DNA of 64,000 nt from an uncultured Nocardioides sp. (lineage in GTDB: Bacteria > Actinomycetota > Actinomycetes > Propionibacteriales > Nocardioidaceae), in assembly GCF_947488025.1 (NCBI RefSeq), contig NZ_CANKYS010000003.1, positions 124,001 through 188,000 on the forward strand. Reading direction: 5' to 3'. Made by a program: the position numbers and the translations under genes. The notes beneath the pieces were generated by a model that ran no database searches, had not been told where the DNA came from, and saw nothing but the letters and a program-made list of their open reading frames with translations. This document shows positions 1 to 8,281 of the stretch, piece after piece; position 1 is the stretch's first letter; each line of letters begins with the position of its first letter.

Positions 1-2370
1 GCCCCACGTCTTCCAGTCGGCGAACGGCGGCAGCTCGATCTGCTGGCGCTCCTCACCGATGTAGAGGCTCATCTTCTTGGTCTGGTCGGGCTGCGGGTTC
101 GGGCCGTTGGCGTAGCGGATCTGCAGGTCGTACGACCCGGCCTTCGGCGCGACCACCTCGACGGTGGTGCCCGAGCCGACGGTCTGGATGCCGTCGACGA
201 AGCCGGAGCCGGTGTAGCCGGCGTGCTCGGTGTCGATGCCGGCGGTGCCGGTCAGCTCACCGTCCTCGAGCTCATAGATCCCGTCCGGAGCGGGCTCCGG
301 GTCCTCGGCGACGTAGCCGGGGTAGCTGTTGAGGGTGTACCACGCCTCGGTGCTCCACAGCGTCTCGTTCGAGGCGGACTCGAACGGGCGCGGGGAGCGC
401 ACGTGGACGACCCGGTCGGGCTTCATGCCGTCGATCTGGAGGGTGACCGTACGGCCGTCCTCGCTGGCCGTCGCGCTGGCGACCGTGAGACTCTCCTCGT
501 CGAGCTTGGGGCCGCCGTACTGCGCGGTCGCGCGGTAGCGCCACTGCTCGACCTGGTACTTGGACGCGAGGTCCTCCAGCGTCGCAGCCGACAGCGGCTG
601 CGTGTAGGTGATCTCGAAGCCGCCCTCGACGACGTCCATCGACGCCATGTCGAACGGGGTCTCGCCGGTGAGGTCCAGCTTCTGCAGGCCGAAGCGGAGC
701 TTGCCCGTCTGGCCCCAGTTGCCGCCGGCGCCGAGGCCACCGACGATCAGCGAGCCGTCGGGACCGGCGAGGACGCGGCTGACGCCTGCCTCGAGGCCCT
801 GGGTCATCCGGAAGAGCGCGCCCTGCTTGGCGCCGTCGACCTCTTCGAGGTCGGCGCGCTGCAGGCCGCCGTAGGTCACGTCGCCGATGAACAGCTGGCC
901 CGCGTAGGGACCCTCCTCGACGACGATCGGGGTGCTCGGGGAGTTGGCGATCTCGTTCTGCGGCATCCACAGCACCGGCTTGGTCACCGGCTCGTCGTCG
1001 AAGCGGCCCGGGGTGCCGTCGGGCTCGGTGGTGAAGTGGTTGTAGAACTCGCCGGGCTTGATCTCGATGAGCTTGTTGGCCGGCAGCCACCCGCCCTGGT
1101 TGTCGGTCACGAAGATCTCGCCCTCGGGACCCCAGCCCATGCCGTGGGGAGTGCGCAGACCACCGGCGATGTACTCGATCTCGCCGGTCTCCTTGTCGAT
1201 GGAGATGTGCGTGCCGCGGTCGGGACTGCCCTGCGGCACGGTGGTGGCGCCGCCGAGGTTGATCGAGACCGACAGGTTCACGTAGAACTTGCCGTCCCGG
1301 TAGAGCATGCCGAAGCCGAACTCGTGGAAGTTCCCGTCGAACGGGTACTTCGCGATCTCCTCCTGGCTCTGGAACACGCCCTGGGCGTCCTCACCGGTCA
1401 GCTTGATCAGCCCGGTCTTCTCGGAGATGTAGATCTCGCCGTCGACCACCTTGATGCCCTGGGGCTCCTTGAGGCCGCTGGCGATCCTGGTGCGGGTGAC
1501 GTCCGCGGGCGACGCCGCGTCCTTCACGCCGCTGAGGCGGTGGAGCTCGCCGAGCTCGACGTTGCCCTGGTCGTTGCCGTTGCCGCCCCAGGTGAGGACG
1601 AGCAGGTCGTCGCCGTCCCACTCCAGGCCGGTGACCTGCGGCTCGAAGCCGTCGGGACGCAGGTCGACGAGGTCGTAGGCCGGGTTGACGGAGTCGAGCT
1701 GCAGCCCGTCGCCGGCCGAGTCCTCCTGACCCTCGCACTGCTTGAAGCCGGGCGCTGTCACGCGCGTGACGTCGGCCTCGGTGCTGAGCGCGGAGGTCGG
1801 GACGACCGAGAAGGAGGTCGCGCCGGGCGGCATCCACTGCAGCAGGAGACGCTCGCCGCCACCGGCCTCGAAGTAGTCGACGCGGAGGTCGTGGACCTCG
1901 CCGGCGGTCAGCGTGACGCTGCCCTCCTGCGCCTCGGTGCCGTGCAGGCCGTCGTTGTCCACGACGACCTGGTCGTCGACCGTCAGGCGCGAGCCGTCGT
2001 CGCTGGTGAGCCGGAACTGGTAGGTGCCGGTGGCCTCCACGCTGAGGTTGGCCAGCGCCTCGACGACGAAGTTGTCCTGGAGACCGCCGAAGTCGTCCGG
2101 CGCGTCCCAGTCGATGACCTGCTTGAGCTGGTCGACGTTGGGAGTCTGCCCCGCCTTCAGCGTGCAGAGCTCCGAGATGCCCTGGCCGAGCTGGAAGGCC
2201 CGCATCGTGAGGCCGGGCTCGTCACCGGCGGGGACCGCGGACGCGCTGGGCGCCACGGCGGCGAGGCTGGCGGCCACTACGGTGGCCAGCACCGCCGCGC
2301 CCATGCGGGACCTGCGGCGAGACCGCGCGTCGCCTGCGCGCGGTCGGGGGTTGGACAAGGACTTCGACAC
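1..2370 (-). CDS. Secreted PA14 / beta-propeller / carbohydrate-binding protein (C-terminus outside window)
   Basis: The gene runs off the left edge; 790 codons are visible. An Arg-rich N-terminus and a hydrophobic stretch (MGAAVLATVVAASLAAV) form a signal peptide. Residues about 60-170 resemble a PA14 domain (DDGSRLTVDD, then YFEAGGGERLLLQW). The middle looks like the glucose/sorbosone dehydrogenase-type propeller (GLKEPQGIKV, LRTPHGMGWGPEG, NEIANSP). The visible end resembles a CBM6/CBM35 domain (GYTGSGFVDG, YDLQIRYANG). These domains suggest an extracellular sugar-binding or sugar-oxidising protein; the substrate is unknown. The GTG start at 2370 is chosen because AGGAGG lies 5 bases upstream; an ATG 22 codons in is the alternative. 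Confidence 0.75.
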   Translation of the reverse strand, partial: MSKSLSNPRPRAGDARSRRRSRMGAAVLATVVAASLAAVAPSASAVPAGDEPGLTMRAFQLGQGISELCTLKAGQTPNVDQLKQVIDWDAPDDFGGLQDNFVVEALANLSVEATGTYQFRLTSDDGSRLTVDDQVVVDNDGLHGTEAQEGSVTLTAGEVHDLRVDYFEAGGGERLLLQWMPPGATSFSVVPTSALSTEADVTRVTAPGFKQCEGQEDSAGDGLQLDSVNPAYDLVDLRPDGFEPQVTGLEWDGDDLLVLTWGGNGNDQGNVELGELHRLSGVKDAASPADVTRTRIASGLKEPQGIKVVDGEIYISEKTGLIKLTGEDAQGVFQSQEEIAKYPFDGNFHEFGFGMLYRDGKFYVNLSVSINLGGATTVPQGSPDRGTHISIDKETGEIEYIAGGLRTPHGMGWGPEGEIFVTDNQGGWLPANKLIEIKPGEFYNHFTTEPDGTPGRFDDEPVTKPVLWMPQNEIANSPSTPIVVEEGPYAGQLFIGDVTYGGLQRADLEEVDGAKQGALFRMTQGLEAGVSRVLAGPDGSLIVGGLGAGGNWGQTGKLRFGLQKLDLTGETPFDMASMDVVEGGFEITYTQPLSAATLEDLASKYQVEQWRYRATAQYGGPKLDEESLTVASATASEDGRTVTLQIDGMKPDRVVHVRSPRPFESASNETLWSTEAWYTLNSYPGYVAEDPEPAPDGIYELEDGELTGTAGIDTEHAGYTGSGFVDGIQTVGSGTTVEVVAPKAGSYDLQIRYANGPNPQPDQTKKMSLYIGEERQQIELPPFADWKTWG

Positions 2371-2429
2371 CTGAACCTCCTGGTGACCCGACGGCAGGGA
2401 CGCGCGCCGGGGGTGATGTGACGCCACTC

Positions 2430-2458
2430 ACCCTAGGTCGCATCCGCCAGTTTGTGAA
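2430..2458 (-). promoter_or_regulatory. Sigma-70-like promoter of the PA14 gene
   Basis: On the minus strand TTCACA (2458-2453) and TAGGGT (2435-2430) are separated by 17 bases. Transcription would begin near 2423, giving a leader of about 50 bases with an AGGAGG ribosome site before the GTG at 2370. Confidence 0.6.
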
Positions 2459-2461
2459 CAA

Positions 2462-2485
2462 CTTTTGTCTGCCATTCGGCAAAAG
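2462..2485. promoter_or_regulatory. Inverted repeat CTTTTG-N12-CAAAAG between divergent genes
   Basis: CTTTTG (2462-2467) and CAAAAG (2480-2485) are exact reverse complements in an AT-rich patch between the PA14 gene and the MMPL transporter. An inner TGCC/GGCA pair extends the dyad. It overlaps the region expected for the -35 of the MMPL promoter, so it could be a repressor site; the binding protein is unknown. Confidence 0.35.
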
Positions 2486-2511
2486 AGGTGACCCCCGTTA
2501 CAGTCACGCCT

Positions 2512-4656
2512 GTGCTCGACAACCTGGGACGGCTGCTGCACCGGTGGCGACGCCCGGTCCTGGCGGCGTGGGCGGTGCTCGTCGTGCTCGGCGCTGTGCT
2601 GGGCGGCTCGGTCTTCGACGTGGCCGAGGCCCCCGATCCGCTGCGCGACGACGCCGAGTCGGCCCAGGTGGCCCAGCTCCTCGAGGACGCCGACCCGGAG
2701 GGCGAGCTGGTGGTCGCCGTGCTCTCCGGGGCCGACATCTACAACATCGACCTGATCGACCAGGCCACTCGGGTGCTGCACGACGTGCGCGACCTGCCCG
2801 ACGTCGTCGAGGTGCGCGACCCGTGGACCACCGGGGCCCAGGACCTGGTGAAGCCGGACCGCACCGGCACCATCGTCACCGTCGAGATCGACCACACCGT
2901 GGACCGCGACCGTGCCCTCGCCGCGGCGGCCGAGATCGAGGAGGCCCTGCAGCTGGTCGGGATGCCGGAGGTGCTGGTCGGGGGCCCGCTCCTCGCCGAG
3001 GAGGCGTTCGGGGAGCAGGCCGTGCAGGACGCCGCCCGCGGAGAGGGCATCGCGGTCCTCGTGCTGGTCGTCGTCCTGGCCCTCGCTCTGGGCGGCCTCG
3101 TCGTCGGGCTGCTGCCCGTCGCCACGGCGCTCGGCTCCGTGAGCGTGGCCCTGCTGGCCCTGGCCGGCATGGCGCGGCTGACCGCGGTGAGCGAGTACGC
3201 CGTCAACGTCGTCACGCTCCTCGGCCTGGGCCTCGCCGTCGACTACGCGCTGCTGGTCCTCGGCCGCTTCCGCGAGGAGCGGGCAGCGGCGCCGCGCGGC
3301 ACCGACGTCGGCGAGGTGCTGGGCCGGACGCTGGCCACCTCGGGGCGTACGGTCCTCGTCTCGGGCCTCACGGTCGCGACGGCGCTCGCAGGTCTGCTCG
3401 TGCTCCGCGACCCCGTGCTCTCACCGATGGCGGTCGGTGGTCTCGTCGCGGTGGCGGGCGCGACGCTGACCGGCCTCACCCTCGCCCCGGCGCTGGTCGC
3501 GGTCTCTCACGCCCGGATCCCCGCCCCTGCGCCGCGACGGCTGCTGGGGGGCACCCCCAGCGCCCACGCGTTGCTGCCGCGACTGGCGCGGCTCGCCCAG
3601 CGCCGCCCGTGGCCGGTCCTGCTCGGGTGCACGGCCCTGCTGCTGCTGCTCAGCACGCCCCTGCTGGCCCTCGACCTGCGCAACTCCGACGCCCGCACCC
3701 TGCCCCGCGACAGCGAGCCACGGCTCACGCAGGCCGCCATCGAGGCGGGCTTCCCCGACCAGGACGAGACCCCGATCACGGTGCTGGTCGAGGCGGAGTT
3801 TTCCTCGCAGGAGACCGCCGATGCGATGGCCGCCCTCGCCGGCATCCCGGGCGTGGTCGACGTGCTGCTCTTCGACCCCGTGCCCGGTGAGCTCAGCCAG
3901 CTGCTGGTCGAGCCCGAGCCCGACGCCGCCGGCGACTACGACGGCCCGAAGGTGCAGGACCTCGTACGCCGGATGCGCGCCGCCGACCTCGGGGTGGACG
4001 TGCTGGTCGGCGGGCCCACCGCCGAGCTGGTCGACACCCGTGACGCCCTCGCCGACCGGGCGCCCTGGGCGATCCTGGTCGTCGCGGTGCTCACCGCCCT
4101 GCTCCTGGGCCGCCTGACCCGCTCCGTCGTCGTACCGATCAAGGCCGTCGCCCTCAACATGCTCTCCCTCTGCGCCACGCTCGGTGTCGTCGTGGCGGTC
4201 TTCCAGTGGGGCTGGGGATCCTCGCTGCTCGGGTTCGACTCGTGGGGCGCCCTCGACGTCACCACTCCCCTGCTGCTGTTCATGTTCGCCTTCGGGCTGT
4301 CGATGGACTACCACGTCTTCCTCGTCGCGCGGATCCGCGAGGCGTGGGACGAGGGCCTGGCGCGACCGCGGCGCAAGCGTGAGGGACCCGCCGACCTGCG
4401 GGTGCTGAACGACGAGGCCGTGCTCACCGGCATCACCGCCTCGGGACCGGTCGTGACACTCGCCGCCGTCGCGATCGGGATCGTCTTCCTCGGCTTCGCC
4501 CTCGGCGAGCTCATCGCGGTCAAGGAGATCGGCGTCGGCATGACCGTGGCCGTGCTGCTCGACGTCACCATCGTGCGCGGCCTGCTCCTGCCGGCGTCGA
4601 TGACGCTGCTGGGCCAGTGGAACTGGTGGCTGCCCGGGCGGTCGGCGACCGACTGA
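2512..4656 (+). CDS. MMPL-family (RND-type) membrane transporter
   Basis: 714 residues with the two-repeat MMPL architecture: a cytoplasmic N-terminal helix (LLHRWRRPVLAAW), one membrane helix, a large extracytoplasmic loop, a five-helix bundle containing GLGLAVDYALLVLGRFREER, then a repeat of the same plan ending with the helix containing FAFGLSMDYHVFLVARIREAW. Paired Asp-Tyr residues in these helices are typical of the proton relay. Such proteins export lipids, siderophores or drugs; the cargo here is unknown. Start: GTG 2512 lies exactly 7 bases after TACAGT (2499-2504), suggesting a leaderless mRNA; GTG 2488 is an in-frame alternative lacking a spaced ribosome site. The gene stands alone, divergent from the PA14 gene. 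Confidence 0.85.
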   Translation: MLDNLGRLLHRWRRPVLAAWAVLVVLGAVLGGSVFDVAEAPDPLRDDAESAQVAQLLEDADPEGELVVAVLSGADIYNIDLIDQATRVLHDVRDLPDVVEVRDPWTTGAQDLVKPDRTGTIVTVEIDHTVDRDRALAAAAEIEEALQLVGMPEVLVGGPLLAEEAFGEQAVQDAARGEGIAVLVLVVVLALALGGLVVGLLPVATALGSVSVALLALAGMARLTAVSEYAVNVVTLLGLGLAVDYALLVLGRFREERAAAPRGTDVGEVLGRTLATSGRTVLVSGLTVATALAGLLVLRDPVLSPMAVGGLVAVAGATLTGLTLAPALVAVSHARIPAPAPRRLLGGTPSAHALLPRLARLAQRRPWPVLLGCTALLLLLSTPLLALDLRNSDARTLPRDSEPRLTQAAIEAGFPDQDETPITVLVEAEFSSQETADAMAALAGIPGVVDVLLFDPVPGELSQLLVEPEPDAAGDYDGPKVQDLVRRMRAADLGVDVLVGGPTAELVDTRDALADRAPWAILVVAVLTALLLGRLTRSVVVPIKAVALNMLSLCATLGVVVAVFQWGWGSSLLGFDSWGALDVTTPLLLFMFAFGLSMDYHVFLVARIREAWDEGLARPRRKREGPADLRVLNDEAVLTGITASGPVVTLAAVAIGIVFLGFALGELIAVKEIGVGMTVAVLLDVTIVRGLLLPASMTLLGQWNWWLPGRSATD

Positions 4657-4683
4657 CCCGCGCGACCGACTGACCCGCTGGGC

Positions 4684-4923
4684 TCAGCGCTCGTCGGTCG
4701 TGGCCGAGGCGTCGGTCTCCTCGGTGCGCTGCACCGGCTCGTCGCCGTAGAGGCCGGCGTCCTTGGCCGCCTGGGCCTTGCGCAGCTGCTTGACCAGGCT
4801 GAACCCGATCACGACGACCGCGAGGATCATGAAGATCCACACCGCGAAGCCCAGCGGCCCGGCCTTGACCTCGGTCGGGTCGGGGGTCTTGTCTGCGAGG
4901 TGGACGATCAGCAGGTCGAGCAT
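4684..4923 (-). CDS. Small single-pass membrane protein next to mca
   Basis: 79 residues: a short N-terminus, one transmembrane segment (LGFAVWIFMILAVVVIGFSLV), then a charged tail (KQLRKAQAAKDAGLYG...). It follows mca on the same strand with 46 bases between. A small membrane protein beside mca is also present in mycobacteria, as I recall, so the pairing is probably old. Function unknown; it may anchor or assist a mycothiol-related protein, but nothing in the sequence proves that. Confidence 0.65.
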   Translation of the reverse strand: MLDLLIVHLADKTPDPTEVKAGPLGFAVWIFMILAVVVIGFSLVKQLRKAQAAKDAGLYGDEPVQRTEETDASATTDER

Positions 4924-4969
4924 GGCTCCATCATCCCACTGACCTGTCCAGGAGCAGGCGTCGGGCCCG

Positions 4970-5869
4970 TCAAGGGGCGGGCGTCGGGATCCCTGCGAAC
5001 AGGTCGTCCTCGGGCAGCGTGCTCTCGACCGTCGACTCGACCAGCTCGTAGTCCTCGGTCGGCCAGGTCTTCTGCTGGATCTCACGCGGGATCGCGAACC
5101 ACATGCCATCGGGGTCGATCTGCGTGGCGTGGGCCAGCAGGGCCTGGTCGCGCACCCCGAAGTAGTCGCCGCACGGCACCTTGGTGGTGATGCGGTCGTC
5201 CCACCCGGGCTCGCGCTCCCACTTCGCGAGGCGCTCGGTGTAGGGCGACTCGAGGTCGTGGGCCAGCATCGCCTCGTGGAGGGCGTTGGTCTTCGCCCAG
5301 CTCCAGCCGTGGTGGTAGTAGAGCTTCATCGGCTGCCACGGCTCCCCGGCCTCGGGGAACCGCTCGGGGTCGCCCGCCGCGTGGTAGGCCGCGACCGACA
5401 CCTCATGGCAGCGGATGTGGTCGGGGTGCGGATAGCCGCCCCGCTCGTCGTACGTCGTCAGCACGTGGGGGCGGAACGAGCGGATCAGCCGGACCAGGCG
5501 CTCGGTCGCCTCCTCGAGCGGAACGAGCGCGAAGCAGCCCTCCGGGAGCGGCGGCAGCGGGTCGCCCTCGGGCCAGCCGGAGTCGATGAACCCGAGCCAG
5601 TCCTGGCGGATGCCGAGGATGTCGCGCGCACGGTGCATCTCCTCGCGGCGGATCTCGGTGATGTTCTCCCAGACCTCGGGGCGGTCCATCTTGGCGTTGA
5701 GCACCGAGCCGCGCTCGCCGCCGGTGCAGGTGGCGACGTGGACGTCGACGCCCTCGGCGACGTACTTCGCCGTCGACGCCGCGCCCTTGCTCGACTCGTC
5801 GTCGGGGTGGGCGTGGACGTGCATGAGTCGGAGGCCGGCGCGGGGTCGGTCTGCGGAGGGCTGGGGCAT
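4970..5869 (-). CDS. mca: Mycothiol S-conjugate amidase
   Basis: 299 residues of the LmbE/PIG-L deacetylase fold. The zinc-binding signature HAHPDDE starts at residue 19, and a second histidine cluster, YPHPDHIRCH, lies mid-protein. Mca cleaves mycothiol S-conjugates to a mercapturic acid, which is exported, and glucosaminyl-inositol, which is recycled. It acts in the cytosol in toxin and electrophile disposal. The ATG at 5869 is preferred because TAGACT (5882-5877) sits exactly 7 bases upstream; the upstream in-frame GTG at 5890 would lie before this promoter. MshB, which has the same fold, is the alternative, but the neighbours DUF4307 and greA favour Mca. Confidence 0.9.
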   Translation of the reverse strand: MPQPSADRPRAGLRLMHVHAHPDDESSKGAASTAKYVAEGVDVHVATCTGGERGSVLNAKMDRPEVWENITEIRREEMHRARDILGIRQDWLGFIDSGWPEGDPLPPLPEGCFALVPLEEATERLVRLIRSFRPHVLTTYDERGGYPHPDHIRCHEVSVAAYHAAGDPERFPEAGEPWQPMKLYYHHGWSWAKTNALHEAMLAHDLESPYTERLAKWEREPGWDDRITTKVPCGDYFGVRDQALLAHATQIDPDGMWFAIPREIQQKTWPTEDYELVESTVESTLPEDDLFAGIPTPAP

Positions 5870-5876
5870 GGTCGGC

Positions 5877-5900
5877 AGTCTAGGAGTCACCGCTTAGGCT
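5877..5900. promoter_or_regulatory. Back-to-back leaderless promoters of mca and DUF4307
   Basis: TAGACT on the minus strand (5882-5877) is 7 bases from the mca ATG. TAGGCT on the plus strand (5895-5900) is 7 bases from the DUF4307 GTG at 5908. Only 38 bases separate the two start codons, so the two polymerase sites overlap and should compete. Confidence 0.6.
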
Positions 5901-5907
5901 TCAGAGC

Positions 5908-6297
5908 GTGACCACCGACCTCGCCGACCGCTACGGCGCACCCGCCCGGTGGCGGCGTCCCGCAGCCATCGGGCTGTCGGCCGTCCTGGCCGTCATCGGG
6001 CTCACCTGGCTGGGCTGGACCGCGTGGTTCCACGGCAGCCCCGACGTGCGCTCCGAGGTCGTCACCTTCGACGTGACCGACGACCACCAGGTCGAGGCAC
6101 GCGTCGACGTGCGGCTCGCCGAAGACGTCGAGGCCAGCTGTCGCGTGCGGGCCCTGGCCGAGGACAAGACGGCCGTCGGGGAGCTCGCCTTCACTCCCGT
6201 CAATGGGGTCAACGAGGTGGTCATCCGCACCGAGCGCCGGGCGACGACCGTCGAGAAGCTGGGGTGCACGGCACCGGGCCAGCCGCGCCCGCGCTGA
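5908..6297 (+). CDS. DUF4307 membrane protein
   Basis: 129 residues: a cytoplasmic N-terminus (LADRYGAP), one membrane helix (AIGLSAVLAVIGLTWLGWTAW), and an extracytoplasmic domain of about 85 residues with two cysteines (ASCRV, KLGC). This matches DUF4307, which in mycobacteria also lies between greA and mca. Function unknown; the cysteine pair and the mycothiol gene neighbour make a redox-linked role possible, but this is inference. A TAGGCT box 7 bases upstream of the GTG supports the start and a leaderless mRNA. Confidence 0.75.
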   Translation: MTTDLADRYGAPARWRRPAAIGLSAVLAVIGLTWLGWTAWFHGSPDVRSEVVTFDVTDDHQVEARVDVRLAEDVEASCRVRALAEDKTAVGELAFTPVNGVNEVVIRTERRATTVEKLGCTAPGQPRPR

Positions 6298-6329
6298 GCC
6301 GTCGGCCTGCGCTTTTGCCGCAGGCTTGC

Positions 6330-6335
6330 TAACCT
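6330..6335 (+). promoter_or_regulatory. Candidate -10 box of the greA leader
   Basis: TAACCT at 6330-6335 lies in the 175-base gap before greA. It predicts a leader of about 130 bases, unlike the leaderless neighbours. No clear -35 or riboswitch fold was recognised in the leader. Confidence 0.4.
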
Positions 6336-6472
6336 GATCGTTCTGCCCGTCCGGGTGCGCTGGCCGACGTCCGTCGCCGCGCCGACTCCGATCGGACGGA
6401 AGACACCACCGACCCGATGCGGGTGCGCTGAAGCACACCCGTATCCAGTACCACGTGAGCAGGAGCACCGAC

Positions 6473-6964
6473 ATGACCGACCAGGGCACCATCTGGCTGA
6501 CCCAGGAGGCCTACGACAAGCTGCGGGCCGAGCTCGACGACCTCAAGGGCCCCAAGCGCCAGGAGATCATCGAGAAGATCGCCTCCGCGCGCGACGAGGG
6601 CGACCTCAAGGAGAACAGCGGCTACCACGCCGCCAAGGAGGACCAGGGCAAGCAGGAGGCCCGGATCCGCCAGCTCGAGGACATGCTCCGTCGCGCCGAG
6701 GTCGGCGAGACGCCGCCCGACGACGGCGTCGTCGAGCCCGGCATGGTCGTCACGATCGACTTCGGCGGTGGCGACACCGAGAAGTTCCTCCTCGGCGCCC
6801 GGGAGAACCTCTCCGAGGGCGACACCCTCGACGTCTACTCCCCCGAGTCGGCCATGGGGGCAGCGATCAACGGCAAGTCGAAGGGCGACGAGGTCACCTA
6901 CACCGCGCCGAACGGCAAGGAGCTGACCGTCACGATCGTCGACGCGGAGCCCTACAAGGCCTGA
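6473..6964 (+). CDS. greA: Transcription elongation factor GreA
   Basis: 163 residues, the usual length. The N-terminal coiled coil (EAYDKLRAELDDLKGPKRQEIIEKI) carries the acidic tip motif ARDEGDLKENSGYHAAKEDQ, which enters the RNA polymerase secondary channel. The C-terminal FKBP-like domain ends with INGKSKGDEVTYTAPNGKE. GreA stimulates transcript cleavage and rescues backtracked polymerase. ATG 6473 is chosen because GCAGGAGC lies 6-10 bases upstream; a GTG at 6455 is in frame but has no ribosome site. A 46-base palindrome follows the stop. Confidence 0.96.
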   Translation: MTDQGTIWLTQEAYDKLRAELDDLKGPKRQEIIEKIASARDEGDLKENSGYHAAKEDQGKQEARIRQLEDMLRRAEVGETPPDDGVVEPGMVVTIDFGGGDTEKFLLGARENLSEGDTLDVYSPESAMGAAINGKSKGDEVTYTAPNGKELTVTIVDAEPYKA

Positions 6965-6989
6965 GCATCACCTGGACCACCGCCGGAGC

Positions 6990-7035
6990 GGTGAGTGAGG
7001 CAGGTTCTGCAGCCGCAGAACATGTCTGGCTCACC
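6990..7035. repeat. 46-base palindromic repeat, copy A (greA/ilvA junction)
   Basis: Two 21-base arms flank a 4-base AGCC loop. The inner stem GTTCTGC/GCAGAAC is perfect and the outer ends are GGTGAG/CTCACC. It lies between the convergent greA and ilvA genes and could form a transcription-terminating hairpin on either strand. A second copy of the same length is at 34817-34862, with differences that keep base pairing. Confidence 0.7.
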
Positions 7036-7075
7036 TCTCCTCGGCGCTTCCGGGTGCCCCGTGGACGTACGCCGC

Positions 7076-8281
7076 TCAGGTGTCGACGCGGTAGCCCCGC
7101 TCGCGCAGGCGCTCCATCAGGTGCTCGGCGTGTGCCTCGCCGCGCGTCTCGAGCTGGATGCGCACCTCGACCTCGTTGAGGGTCAGCGACGGCGAGATCC
7201 GCTCGTGCGCGACCTCCAGCACGTTGGCGCCCTCGGCGCCGACCTCGGCGAGCAGCGAGGCCAGGCCGCCGGGGAGGTCGGGGATGCACACGCGCAGGTA
7301 GAGGTAGCGCCCCGCGGCGGCCAGGCCGTGGCGGATGACCTTGCTCAGCAGCAGCGGGTCGATGTTGCCACCCGAGAGCACGGCGACGGCCGGGGTCTCG
7401 AAGCCGGTCGGGTTGTCGAGCATGGCCGCGACCGCGGCCGCGCCGGCGGGTTCGACGACCTGCTTGGCACGCTCGATCAGCGCGAGCAGCGCGCGGGAGA
7501 GCGACTCCTCGGACACCGTGACGATCTCGTCGACGTGGTCGCGCACCGCCGCGAAGGTGATGTCGCCGGGCCGGCCGACCGCGATGCCGTCGGCCATCGT
7601 GCTCATCGACTCGAGCGCCACGGGCTGTCCGGCCGCGAGCGACCCGGGGTAGGCGGCGGCGCCCTCGGCCTGCACGCCCACCACGCGGACGTCGGGACGC
7701 AGCGCCTTGATCGCGATCGCCACCCCGGCCAGCAGCCCGCCACCGCCGGTGGGCACCAGCACCGTGCGTACGTCGGGCTCCTGCTCGAGGACCTCGAGGC
7801 CCAGCGTCCCTTGGCCCGCGACGATGTCGACGTGGTCGAAGGGGTGGATCAGCACGGCCCCGGTCTCCTCGGCGAACCGCCGCGCTGCCGCGAGCGAGTC
7901 CTCGAGGTAGCGGCCCTCGAACACGACGTGCGCGCCGTAGCCGCGGGTCGCCTTCTCCTTGGGGATCGGCGCGCCCTCGGGCATGAAGACGGTGGAGGTG
8001 ATGCCGAGGGTCGTGGCCGCGAGCGCGACGCCCTGCGCGTGGTTGCCGGCCGAGGCGGCGACGACACCGCGGGCCCGCTCCTCCTCGGAGAGCCGGGCGA
8101 TGCGGACGTAGGCGCCACGGGACTTGAAGGAGCCGGTGCGCTGGAGGTTCTCGCACTTGAGCGAGACCGGTCCGCCGACCAGCGCGGAGAGCCAGCGCGA
8201 CTCCTCCATCGGCGTGGTCACCGTGATGCCTTCGAGCATCTCGCGCGCGGCGACGATGTCGGCCAGGGAGCATTCGGTCAA
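7076..8281 (-). CDS. ilvA: Threonine ammonia-lyase (threonine dehydratase)
   Basis: 401 residues. The PLP-dependent fold-type II domain carries the Schiff-base lysine in TGSFKSRGAYVR (K53), SAGNHAQGVA, and the glycine loop PTGGGGLLAG. The last 70 or so residues (VCIPDLPGGLASLLAEV) form one ACT domain. The enzyme deaminates threonine to 2-oxobutanoate, the first step to isoleucine. A TTG start at 8281 overlaps the upstream AI-2E stop (TTGA) and has AAGGA 5-9 bases before it; the nearby ATG is out of frame. Overlap suggests translational coupling. Catabolic TdcB is an alternative; the single ACT domain cannot settle it. Confidence 0.9.
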   Translation of the reverse strand: MTECSLADIVAAREMLEGITVTTPMEESRWLSALVGGPVSLKCENLQRTGSFKSRGAYVRIARLSEEERARGVVAASAGNHAQGVALAATTLGITSTVFMPEGAPIPKEKATRGYGAHVVFEGRYLEDSLAAARRFAEETGAVLIHPFDHVDIVAGQGTLGLEVLEQEPDVRTVLVPTGGGGLLAGVAIAIKALRPDVRVVGVQAEGAAAYPGSLAAGQPVALESMSTMADGIAVGRPGDITFAAVRDHVDEIVTVSEESLSRALLALIERAKQVVEPAGAAAVAAMLDNPTGFETPAVAVLSGGNIDPLLLSKVIRHGLAAAGRYLYLRVCIPDLPGGLASLLAEVGAEGANVLEVAHERISPSLTLNEVEVRIQLETRGEAHAEHLMERLRERGYRVDT

